From positions 1 through 36,509 of the forward strand of contig CALEDI010000029.1 in NCBI GenBank assembly GCA_937949535.1: a stretch of 36,509 bases of DNA. The letters run 5' to 3'. Positions 1 to 6,638 of the stretch are shown piece by piece. The notes below the pieces were generated by a model. It saw nothing but the letters and a program-made list of their open reading frames with translations, searched no databases and was not told the origin of the DNA. Position 1 is the stretch's first letter. Each line of letters begins with the position of its first letter. The translations under genes were made by a program, and so were the position numbers. The stretch comes from an uncultured Lewinella sp. GTDB taxonomy: Bacteria > Bacteroidota > Bacteroidia > Chitinophagales > Saprospiraceae.

Positions 1-101
1 AAAGCGCAAGCCCCAATTGAAATTAAACGGTATTACTAAATGTTAAAAAATAAAAGCTAAAATTATTTACGTTAACTCAAACAAACACAATTACTACAAA
101 T

Positions 102-1076
102 ATGGCCCGAAGCCGCCTTTTTAATTGGTTTTTTTATGGGCATATCTGGATTGCGCTGGGGGCTACGGGGTTGTCTTGGTTGTCTTTGAGGATAGTTTAC
201 GGCTACCAAAACTGCATCTCAGAAAGCCCAGTGTTGTTGTTCATATTTTTCTCCACACTCGGCACATATACGCTGCACCGCTACCTTAGTTTTCAGCGGG
301 CGGGCGAGCGTCCTTCCACCGTTCGATACGGAATTGTTGCACAACATCCTCAAGCCAGCCTTTGGATTGGAGGCGCCAGCATTCTGATTGCAGGCTACTT
401 TGGCTTTTCGTTCATTACATCCATTTGGCCAGCACTTTTAGTGGCAGTTCCTATTACCATTTTTTACCTAACGCCTCCATTCCCTGACTGGCGACGGCTG
501 CGCGATCTTCCATATTTAAAAAACATATGGGTTGCGGCGGCGTGGGCGATTATGACGGTCGTTGTTCCGGTTATGGTAATTGAATCCCAAGCAGGAATAT
601 ACCGCCAAGATTTAAGCTTAGAACTATCAGGGTTAATAAGTATATTTACCTGTGGGTATGTTTCTCCAATCAACAATATCAACCTATATCTCGAACTTAC
701 CACACGGTTCCTTTTCACTGGTTGCATTGCACTACTTTTCGATCTCCGCGACCTTACGCTAGATCGCTCCCAGGGAGTTCGAACTATAGCCGAAGAGCTT
801 CCAAAGTTGCACCGCATATTGGTTTATGGAGGCTTGGGAGTATCAGCCTTTTTATCTTTATTTGTATATTATAATGCGTGCTTGTTCCCCGGTCACGAAA
901 CCGTTTTAGCAAGTATATATTTGTTGATGATCCCGATAGCCTACTACACCTATAAAAGGTCCGATGAAAATTGGTATGCGGCGGTTGTCAATGGTTTGTT
1001 ATTGTTACCGCCTTTGGCTTACTGCATAGCAAACATTTTCTTTGAGGGCGCTTACGCAGGTACAGGGTTGGGTTAA
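102..1076 (+). CDS. UbiA-like multi-pass membrane protein (degenerate prenyltransferase family)
   Basis: 324 residues with about eight hydrophobic segments spread over the whole length. Residues 214-221 read DLRDLTLD, the DxxDxxxD form of the second Asp-rich motif of UbiA prenyltransferases, which in canonical enzymes binds the magnesium-diphosphate of the isoprenoid donor. The first motif (NDxxDxxxD) is expected near residues 50-62, but the protein there reads STLGTYTLHRY with no acidic residue. UbiA-like proteins that keep only the second motif are, from memory, common in Bacteroidota, and their substrate is not known to me. The ATG at 102 is preceded by A-rich sequence typical of Bacteroidota leaders rather than a Shine-Dalgarno site. 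The gene converges on the gluconokinase, and the 43-base gap holds palindromes. Membrane location is secure; enzymatic activity is uncertain. Confidence 0.7.
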   Translation: MARSRLFNWFFYGHIWIALGATGLSWLSLRIVYGYQNCISESPVLLFIFFSTLGTYTLHRYLSFQRAGERPSTVRYGIVAQHPQASLWIGGASILIAGYFGFSFITSIWPALLVAVPITIFYLTPPFPDWRRLRDLPYLKNIWVAAAWAIMTVVVPVMVIESQAGIYRQDLSLELSGLISIFTCGYVSPINNINLYLELTTRFLFTGCIALLFDLRDLTLDRSQGVRTIAEELPKLHRILVYGGLGVSAFLSLFVYYNACLFPGHETVLASIYLLMIPIAYYTYKRSDENWYAAVVNGLLLLPPLAYCIANIFFEGAYAGTGLG

Positions 1077-1080
1077 GGCA

Positions 1081-1132
1081 TTGCTCTTTCAGCCTGAAGG
1101 CTGAAGAACCCTCGCGGCCTCAAGGCCGAGCA
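1081..1132. repeat. Nested palindrome between convergent genes, containing the gluconokinase stop codon
   Basis: An outer stem TTGCTC (1081-1086) / GAGCAA (1127-1132) encloses two hairpins: TCAGCC-tgaa-GGCTGA at about 1089-1104 and GGCCT-CA-AGGCC at 1116-1127. The minus-strand stop codon of gluconokinase (TGA, 1120-1122) lies in the tip of the second hairpin. The element could end transcription from both sides, although it has no strong T-tract. Its layout resembles the larger nested palindromes at 5152-5296 and 31573-31811. Confidence 0.6.
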
Positions 1133-2427
1133 ACCAAGGTCGCGCCGTACGCACTCGCTTGGGTGGCATCTGCGATGACGACTTCGCGGCCAGATCGCTC
1201 AGCGATCAGGGCTACCCACTCCGGTGATTTGGTGAAGCCCCCACTGCCAAGGATACGCTTTGCGGGGCCAACGACTTCCTCCAAGTTCCGGAGGATGACG
1301 ACGAGGTTGTCGGTAACGCCTTCCAATACGGCGCGAGCGATGTGTGCGGGCTCGTGATGGCCGCGCAGGCCGGAGAGCGAAGCCGTAGCCGATGCATCCC
1401 ACAGCGGCGCGCGCTCGCCGTAGAGCCAGGGGCCAAACTTGGGGCAAAGTTCGGGATCTACCGACAGCGCGGCGGCGATGAAGGCTCCAACGTCCGTAAA
1501 ATGGGCGGAGAGGAGGTTTTGCCAGTAGGCCAACACCTTTCCGCCGTTGTTGGTGGGGCCTCCGATGACGTAGGTGCCGTCTTTCATTTTGTAGTTGAAG
1601 AGGCCGAGTGTGGGGTCTACGTAGGCTTTAGTGTGGGTGGTGCGTAGGGCACCGGAGGTGCCGATGCTGAGGGCGATTTCGTTGCTGTCCGTGATGCCGG
1701 AGCCGAGGTTGGCCAGTACGCCGTCGGAGCCGCCTAGGTAGAGGGGAACACCGGTTAATCCCAGTTCTTTAGCGACGGCGGGCCGCCATTTGAGCTTGGT
1801 GGCGGCGGGTTTGATGGTGGGGAGTTTGTTTGGAGAGATGCCTGCTTTGGTGAGGGCGGTCTCCGCCCATTGGCTGGTTGCGAGGTTCATCATCCCGGTG
1901 GCGGAGGCCAGTTGTTCGTCGAGCAAGAAGCCGCTCTCGCTCCAGCGGAGGACTAGGGCAGACTTGAGGTCAGAGACGTAAGTTGTAGCAGCCATCCGTT
2001 TGGGGTGTGCGCTGGCTAGCCAGCGGAGCTTTACGAGTGGTGACATGGGGTGGAGGGGCGTTCCGGTTAGTCCGTGCAGGTTATGGCGGTCCTCGCTTTT
2101 AAAACCCTCCATTGCATCCTGCGGCCGCGCATCCGCCCACGTAAGCACGTTGCCCAAGGGCGAATAATCCGCGCCAAGCAACAACAGGCTGTGCATAGGG
2201 CAACTGAGGCCAACGCTTTTGGGCTTTGCGCCCATACTCCTGATGAGCTCTGCCAACGCCGCCTCCGCAGCAGAGAAAACAGCCTCCGGCTCCTGTTCCG
2301 CCGCCCCTGGCTCAGGGTGCAACAGCTCGTAGCCCCGCTCAACGATGCCGATCATTTCTCCCGCGTCGTTGAAGGCGCAGGCTTTGGTGGCGGTAGTGCC
2401 GATGTCGAGGCCGATGGTGTAGTTCAT
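1120..2427 (-). CDS. gntK: Gluconokinase, FGGY family
   Basis: 435 residues from the ATG at 2427. The enzyme phosphorylates D-gluconate with ATP to 6-phosphogluconate in the cytoplasm, feeding the pentose phosphate or Entner-Doudoroff routes. Evidence: the N-terminal actin-like phosphate loop GLDIGTTATK, the gluconokinase-typical stretch TGTPLHPMSPLVKLRWL, the catalytic-Asp motif GGSDGV, the YGERAPLWD block and the C-terminal GSGGFTKSPEW. The reading frame continues upstream for 33 codons, but those codons are the AACCTGC heptamer array (2432-2473) and a leader, so the extension is rejected. The protein ends at YGATLVARP, just after the conserved AYGA block; related kinases usually carry a further short helix. 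The stop lies inside a palindrome, which suggests that the C-terminus was replaced by insertion. No gluconate permease or dehydratase lies nearby, so it may act alone. Other FGGY sugar kinases are a less likely alternative. Confidence 0.85.
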   Translation of the reverse strand: MNYTIGLDIGTTATKACAFNDAGEMIGIVERGYELLHPEPGAAEQEPEAVFSAAEAALAELIRSMGAKPKSVGLSCPMHSLLLLGADYSPLGNVLTWADARPQDAMEGFKSEDRHNLHGLTGTPLHPMSPLVKLRWLASAHPKRMAATTYVSDLKSALVLRWSESGFLLDEQLASATGMMNLATSQWAETALTKAGISPNKLPTIKPAATKLKWRPAVAKELGLTGVPLYLGGSDGVLANLGSGITDSNEIALSIGTSGALRTTHTKAYVDPTLGLFNYKMKDGTYVIGGPTNNGGKVLAYWQNLLSAHFTDVGAFIAAALSVDPELCPKFGPWLYGERAPLWDASATASLSGLRGHHEPAHIARAVLEGVTDNLVVILRNLEEVVGPAKRILGSGGFTKSPEWVALIAERSGREVVIADATQASAYGATLVARP

Positions 2428-2431
2428 GGTA

Positions 2432-2473
2432 CAGGTTGCAAGTTGCAGGTTGCAGGTTGCAGGTTGCAGGTTG
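2432..2473. repeat. Heptanucleotide array, six units of caggttg (AACCTGC family)
   Basis: Six consecutive 7-bp units can be read on the plus strand: five caggttg and one caagttg variant in second place. The array begins 5 bp upstream of the gluconokinase ATG, in its leader. Three units make 21 bp, or seven codons with no stop in any of the six frames, so the array extends open frames artificially. The same heptamer recurs at 3571, 14961 and 19997. Confidence 0.9.
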
Positions 2474-2567
2474 AGGTCAAATTTACCCCAAGTTTCAGAA
2501 TAGCACGCCTCAGCCAGTGTTTTCATCGAGACCCACCGACTGCGGCGCGTACATTTTCAGTTCACCC

Positions 2568-2598
2568 TTGCACAAAAAGAAAAACCAGCTTATCTTTG
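2568..2598 (+). promoter_or_regulatory. Bacteroidota-type promoter of tRNA-Met
   Basis: TTG at 2568-2570 (-33 element), a 20-bp spacer and TATCTTTG at 2591-2598 (-7 element, consensus TAnnTTTG). The tRNA begins 18 bp downstream. This is the best match to the full two-part consensus in the window. Confidence 0.75.
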
Positions 2599-2615
2599 CA
2601 GCCGCTTAACCAAAT

Positions 2616-2689
2616 GGCGCGGTAGCTCAGCCGGTTAGAGCGCAGGATTCATAATCCTGAGGTCGGGTGTTCGAGTCACCCTCGCGCTA
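2616..2689 (+). tRNA. tRNA-Met (anticodon CAT)
   Basis: A complete 74-nt cloverleaf can be folded by eye. The acceptor stem pairs 2616-2622 with 2682-2688 (first and last pairs are G-U). The D stem is GCTC/GAGC. The anticodon stem CAGGA/TCCTG holds the loop TTCATAA with CAT at 2650-2652. The variable loop has five bases, and the T stem GGGTG/CACCC holds a TTCGAGT loop. The discriminator is A2689 and a full CCA is not encoded. The overall sequence resembles elongator Met tRNAs. A lysidine-modified tRNA-Ile with the same anticodon cannot be excluded by eye, and there are no initiator features such as the three G-C pairs of the anticodon stem. Confidence 0.95.
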
Positions 2690-2700
2690 CATTAAGAATC

Positions 2701-2736
2701 AAGGAGTTGCGGTGAAAACCGTGGCTCCTTTTTTCT
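2701..2736 (+). terminator. Rho-independent terminator after tRNA-Met
   Basis: A 13-bp stem (AAGGAG with CTCCTT outside, TTGCGGT with ACCGTGG inside, including G-U pairs) closes on a GAAA tetraloop and is followed by a T-rich run at 2729-2739. It ends the tRNA transcript before parA. Confidence 0.85.
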
Positions 2737-2800
2737 TTTGGGTACGGCTTATCCCCAAGCTTCTACACTATTCCGTAACTTCGCACCTTCAAACAACCCC

Positions 2801-3568
2801 ATGGGAAAAGTAATCGCCATAGCGAACCAAAAAGGAGGTGTTGGTAAAACGACCACCTCCATCAACCTAGCTGCTAGTCTAGCCATTCTGGAGCGGAAGG
2901 TACTACTCGTTGATGCGGACCCGCAGGGCAACGCATCCAGCGGCGTAGGCATACCCTCTGATGACTTGGAAGAGACCATTTACGACGTGCTGGTCAACGA
3001 TCTTGACGTGAACGAGGTCATCTTCGAGACCGAGACGCCCAATCTCCACCTCATCCCCGCCAGTATCAATTTGGCTGGTGCGGAGGTAGAACTCATCAAC
3101 CGTTTCCGCCGCGAAGACGTGATCAAGACCAACATCACCGAAAAAGTACGCGCAGACTACGACTACATCATCATTGATTGCCTACCGAGCCTCGGCCTGC
3201 TCACCATCAATGCCCTCACTGCTGCCGACACCGTACTCGTCCCCGTACAGTGTGAATACTTCGCCCTCGAAGGGCTCACCAAGCTTCAGGACACCATCGT
3301 GAAGGTACAGGAACACCTGAACCCACAACTGGAGATCGAAGGCATCCTGTTGAGTATGTACGACTCACGCCTCCGACTGGCCAATATGGTGGTAGAGAAG
3401 GTCCGCGAAATCTTCGGCGATCAGGTGTTTGATACCATCATCCACCGCAACGCCCGCATCAGTGAAGCCCCAAACATGCACTTGCCCGTCGTGATGATCA
3501 ACGCCGGTAGCCGAGGAGCGATCAACTTCCTGAACCTGGCGGAGGAGTTCCTCAAGAAAAACAGTTAG
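2801..3568 (+). CDS. parA: ParA/Soj family ATPase
   Basis: 255 residues. Cytoplasmic deviant-Walker ATPase of the chromosome-partition family; ATP binding drives dimerisation and non-specific DNA binding, and the partner ParB normally stimulates hydrolysis. Visible motifs: the deviant Walker A KGGVGKTT at residues 11-18, [12 protein letters not shown] (Walker A'), [15 protein letters not shown] (Walker B region) and the [11 protein letters not shown] block. The start at 2801 is chosen because [13 protein letters not shown] is the normal ParA beginning; the longer frame adds 21 residues of leader. A -7-like TAACTTCG lies at 2776-2783. No parB follows: the next gene is a membrane protein 71 bp downstream, separated by a heptamer palindrome. 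It could be the chromosomal Soj or an orphan ParA/MinD-like positioning ATPase. Confidence 0.88.
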   Translation: MGKVIAIANQKGGVGKTTTSINLAASLAILERKVLLVDADPQGNASSGVGIPSDDLEETIYDVLVNDLDVNEVIFETETPNLHLIPASINLAGAEVELINRFRREDVIKTNITEKVRADYDYIIIDCLPSLGLLTINALTAADTVLVPVQCEYFALEGLTKLQDTIVKVQEHLNPQLEIEGILLSMYDSRLRLANMVVEKVREIFGDQVFDTIIHRNARISEAPNMHLPVVMINAGSRGAINFLNLAEEFLKKNS

Positions 3569-3570
3569 GT

Positions 3571-3632
3571 AGGTTGCAGGTTACAACCTGCAACCTGCAA
3601 CCTGCAACTTGTAACCTGCAACCCGCAACCCG
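3571..3632. repeat. AACCTGC heptamer array forming a perfect hairpin after parA
   Basis: AGGTTGCAGGTT (3571-3582) and AACCTGCAACCT (3585-3596) form a perfect 12-bp inverted repeat with a 2-bp centre. It is followed by four to five more heptamers, several diverged (cttgtaa, ccgcaac). The array starts two bases after the parA stop and runs up to the next start codon. It may act as a terminator-like structure. Read through, it gives the false N-terminus LQPATCN. Confidence 0.85.
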
Positions 3633-3639
3633 TCCTCAA

Positions 3640-5139
3640 ATGCCAAAGAAGAACCGTAGCAAGAAGAAACCGACTTTAACGGAAGAAGCGCCAATATCCG
3701 CGCCAACCTCCTCCCGCTTCCAGTTCTTCACTTGGATGTGTGCTTTCTTTTTTCTGGCCGCGTTGCTGCTTCGGGCCGACGTAATTACCGTTTGGCCGGG
3801 AGCCGAAGGCTACGCGCTTGACCATGCACTGAGCAACCAGCGCGGCGGCTCTATGCTTTCTTTCCTTTACCACCAGCTCTTCCCGCTTGGGGAGGGCATC
3901 GATGCGGAGACCCAGGCCGTCTGGCTTTTTCCGCGTATGCTTTCCGCATTGGCGGTGTTGGCTACGGCGGTATTCACCTACCGGTTTGCGGGTAAGCTCT
4001 TTGGCAAATCGGCCATCAGTTTGGGCCTCGTTTGCGCAGGGGCCTCACTTTTTCTGCCTTTCTTCGGCAAGGTGGCTACCCCAGATGCCCTGGCCCTGCT
4101 GGGGCAAGCAGGCTTTTTCTGGACGATCTTGCTGGCGGGGGCCGACAAAGAGAAAAACCACCTCTTGCCCGCAGGGATTTTCCTGCTGCTGGGCGGCATT
4201 GCCGCGCCTTTGTCTACCTTGGTTTTCGGGCTGGCCACCATCCTTACTGGTCGCCTCCTGATGGGCGGCGGCAAGCAATGGATGCTACTGCTGACGCTGT
4301 TGGCGCTGCCGCTGATCGTGCTTATGCTGCAAGGCAACCAAGGGATAAGAAGTTACTGGTTCTGGGGTGGGCAGCCATTGGCATACGGGAAGTTTATTGG
4401 CTATACCCTATTCGGTATGGCGCCGCTTTCAGGCTGGCTACTGGGCGGCATCCGAGACTTGGTGTATAAGGTTAAGCGCGGCGAGCAAACGAGTCGATTA
4501 CTAGCTGCGGGCTTAGGTATCGGCCTTCTGACCCAATCATTGGTGTTCCCGCTCATTCTGGCACTGGTAGCGGGCAAACAGATGCAACTCTACTTCCGAG
4601 AAGGCAACTACCCCTGGAAAGACTGGGTGCGCTCTGGCGCTACGGTCCACCTCATATTTGCCTTCATTGCTACGGTGGTGCTTTTGTCTCAGGTTTCTAT
4701 TTCGTTTCCCGGCCCGGGCTTCCGAGCGGCCTTGGGGATGGGCGCGGCTTACTGGATATTTTCTTTATTCGGGGTACTTGGGTTGTACGGAGACCGAAGA
4801 GACTTTGCCCTTGGCGGCAGCGTTCTTTCGGGGCTGCTGGTTACGCTCTTCTTCTGGGTGCAGGTGTACCCCTACTACGAAGCTACGCGCAACTGGCCCA
4901 CCCGCATTGCGCAGCAGATGGAAGTAAAACTGCCTACCTACGTGCCGCCTACCGCAGATTACAGCAACGCCCTACCCTACTTTCGGCGGGCGGGCATTCC
5001 TGTTGACCCAGACTCTACTACCGCAGATCTACGGCTGACCAGTTGGTCTCCGGCAGACACGCTTAACACGGCAGGGATCGAGCTTACCGGGCGGGTGCTT
5101 TGGGAGCGGCGCGTGTTTGGGGTCCGAGTGATGGAGTGA
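3640..5139 (+). CDS. Multi-pass membrane protein, GT-C glycosyltransferase-like
   Basis: 499 residues from the ATG at 3640 (MPKKNRSKKK). The frame is open a further 22 codons upstream, but these are heptamer repeats. After a basic, cytoplasm-type N-terminus there are roughly ten to twelve hydrophobic segments (for example around residues 30-45, 90-110 and 160-175) and a hydrophilic tail from about residue 420. The first large loop holds an acidic stretch (DHALSNQRGG) where ArnT/PMT-type enzymes carry their catalytic Asp. The overall plan, with repeated segments and a C-terminal soluble domain, fits dolichyl- or polyprenyl-phosphate-dependent transferases. I do not recognise a diagnostic motif, so transfer of a sugar to a cell-envelope acceptor is only inferred. 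It may share a transcript with parA. Confidence 0.5.
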   Translation: MPKKNRSKKKPTLTEEAPISAPTSSRFQFFTWMCAFFFLAALLLRADVITVWPGAEGYALDHALSNQRGGSMLSFLYHQLFPLGEGIDAETQAVWLFPRMLSALAVLATAVFTYRFAGKLFGKSAISLGLVCAGASLFLPFFGKVATPDALALLGQAGFFWTILLAGADKEKNHLLPAGIFLLLGGIAAPLSTLVFGLATILTGRLLMGGGKQWMLLLTLLALPLIVLMLQGNQGIRSYWFWGGQPLAYGKFIGYTLFGMAPLSGWLLGGIRDLVYKVKRGEQTSRLLAAGLGIGLLTQSLVFPLILALVAGKQMQLYFREGNYPWKDWVRSGATVHLIFAFIATVVLLSQVSISFPGPGFRAALGMGAAYWIFSLFGVLGLYGDRRDFALGGSVLSGLLVTLFFWVQVYPYYEATRNWPTRIAQQMEVKLPTYVPPTADYSNALPYFRRAGIPVDPDSTTADLRLTSWSPADTLNTAGIELTGRVLWERRVFGVRVME

Positions 5140-5151
5140 TGGGGGCTAGGG

Positions 5152-5296
5152 CTAGGGTGTGTAATCTGTAATGTATTCTCTCCGCGCGCAAACCCCCTCC
5201 CCAAACCCCTCCCCACGGGGGGGAGGGGCTTATAAAAACGCTGCGCGTTTTGATAATAGTCAGCGGACTAATTTATAGGCAGATTACACACCCTAG
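5152..5296. repeat. Nested palindromic element between convergent genes (outer stem with three hairpins)
   Basis: The outer arms CTAGGGTGTGTAATCTG (5152-5168) and its exact complement (5280-5296) enclose three hairpins: CCCCTCCCC/GGGGAGGGG (5206-5228), TTATaAAAACGC/GCGTTTTgATAA (5230-5256, TGC loop) and TAGTC-agcg-GACTA (5257-5270). The element fills most of the 181-bp gap between two convergent genes, so it could serve as a bidirectional terminator. The GC-rich hairpin core is the same as one inside the RND gene (34713-34733). Confidence 0.85.
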
Positions 5297-5320
5297 GGCT
5301 AGAGCTAGTGGGCAGCGAGA

Positions 5321-6604
5321 TCATTTTTGTGCCGCGTCGGTCATCACCTGCTCCATGATCTTGACGCCTCGTTTGGCCATTGAGGCGAAGTCGTCCATGC
5401 CGTCGTTGGGGAAGTTCTGGCGGGTTCGGTGGATCCAGAACTTATCCGATAGTTCGTGGCCGAAGGTTTGTTCTACGCCTTTTCGGCCCAGCGTCATGCC
5501 CAACATTCCGGCCCACGTGGCGGTTGGGTTGTCTGAATCCCAGCCGCAGAGCGCACCGATTTTGATGGTTTCTTTTAGGTCTCCCTCGCCGTAGAACAGG
5601 CTAATTAGGGAGGCGGCGAAGTTGATTCCGCTGGCGAAGCAGCCATTGCAGTAGAGTTTTTGGGCGGTGATGTTGTAGCCGTCTTGCCCCGCTATTTGGT
5701 AGCGTTGGTACACTTCGTCTCGGCATTGTTCCCACGGTATTCCGGCTTGGTGGCGGGCCTTTACGAAGTCGTACATTTTAGCAGGGTAGCGGTCTTTGCG
5801 GAGGTGGAGTCTTGCTTCGTTAGCCCAGTTTTGCACCTGCGTGCGCGCCACAGCACCCATATTTGCAGCAGCCAATGAATACATTATCACGTAAAACTCA
5901 GCAATTTCAGCCGCTTCTTCCCGCGCCGTAACCCGGATGGGGAGGTGGGCCAGTTCTAGCGCAAGTTTCGGGTTTCCGGGAGCAAAGAGCCCGAAAATCT
6001 CCGTCGTCAACTGAGCATCAATCATGGCGTAGTGCGCGTTGAAGCGCGGGTCTGAGGTGAGGGGTGGCAGGGTATCTGCCCGCATCATATCGAAGGCGCG
6101 TTGGTTGCTCACCCACAGGTAGTTCTCCTCCTCCGGCCGGATGTGTTTAAGCCACCCGTTACGGATTTGTTCGGCAGAAAGGCGCGGGCCGTGTTGCTCC
6201 ATCAGGTGCTGATACATATACTCGATGTCGGTATCGTCATCAGCGCCCCAAACGGTGTCTGGGCCAAGCAGAACGAAGTCGATTATAGGCGAAATGTTGC
6301 TGACCGAGTCTCCGCTCCAGATGTTTGGCAGGTCTGGCCCGCCCCAGTTTTCGCGGGTGTAGAACGCTCCTGTTCGGATGTTTCCGACATCGCCAATCTT
6401 GTCCATTTCCGTAATCAAGCCCGTCCAGTTGGCAATGCACTGCGCAAGCCAAAAGCCTTCAAGTTGGTCTTGGTAAACGGCCCTGTCTGGCGTTGTTTTG
6501 TGTCCCTGTTCATCTAGTGATGTAGCAGTAGATGAGGGCGACTGCGCGCAGGATGCAAGGTGGAGGATGAAGGAGCAGAGTAAGGCGACCGGCAAGCGTT
6601 TCAT
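5321..6604 (-). CDS. ADP-ribosylglycohydrolase (DraG-like) family lipoprotein
   Basis: 427 residues. Family members remove ADP-ribose from proteins or small molecules with a binuclear magnesium centre. Here the first metal motif reads WGADDDTDIEY at about residue 115 and the last reads GWDSDNPTATWAG at about residue 355, where canonical enzymes have GGDTDTxA; so the acidic ligands are kept but the motif is altered. The N-terminus, a basic and hydrophobic stretch ending LHLASC, is a lipoprotein signal, so it probably sits on the periplasmic face of a membrane, unlike cytoplasmic DraG. The start at 6604 is chosen for that signal; the longer frame overlaps the upstream gene. It is the third gene of the sigma/anti-sigma cluster, 34 bp downstream. 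Substrate unknown; the periplasmic location makes an ADP-ribosyl-protein substrate doubtful. Confidence 0.75.
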   Translation of the reverse strand: MKRLPVALLCSFILHLASCAQSPSSTATSLDEQGHKTTPDRAVYQDQLEGFWLAQCIANWTGLITEMDKIGDVGNIRTGAFYTRENWGGPDLPNIWSGDSVSNISPIIDFVLLGPDTVWGADDDTDIEYMYQHLMEQHGPRLSAEQIRNGWLKHIRPEEENYLWVSNQRAFDMMRADTLPPLTSDPRFNAHYAMIDAQLTTEIFGLFAPGNPKLALELAHLPIRVTAREEAAEIAEFYVIMYSLAAANMGAVARTQVQNWANEARLHLRKDRYPAKMYDFVKARHQAGIPWEQCRDEVYQRYQIAGQDGYNITAQKLYCNGCFASGINFAASLISLFYGEGDLKETIKIGALCGWDSDNPTATWAGMLGMTLGRKGVEQTFGHELSDKFWIHRTRQNFPNDGMDDFASMAKRGVKIMEQVMTDAAQK

Positions 6605-6638
6605 GCCTGTAAGGTAGTGCTTTTGGTGTGCCTCAACC

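Noticed and set aside
2074-2625. Plus-strand open frame of 183 codons opposite gntK
   Set aside because: Antisense to a well-supported kinase, ends in heptamer repeats, no family resemblance.
2432-3632. Heptamer arrays considered as a CRISPR array
   Set aside because: There are no unique spacers, the unit is 7 bp and tandem, and no cas gene is present.
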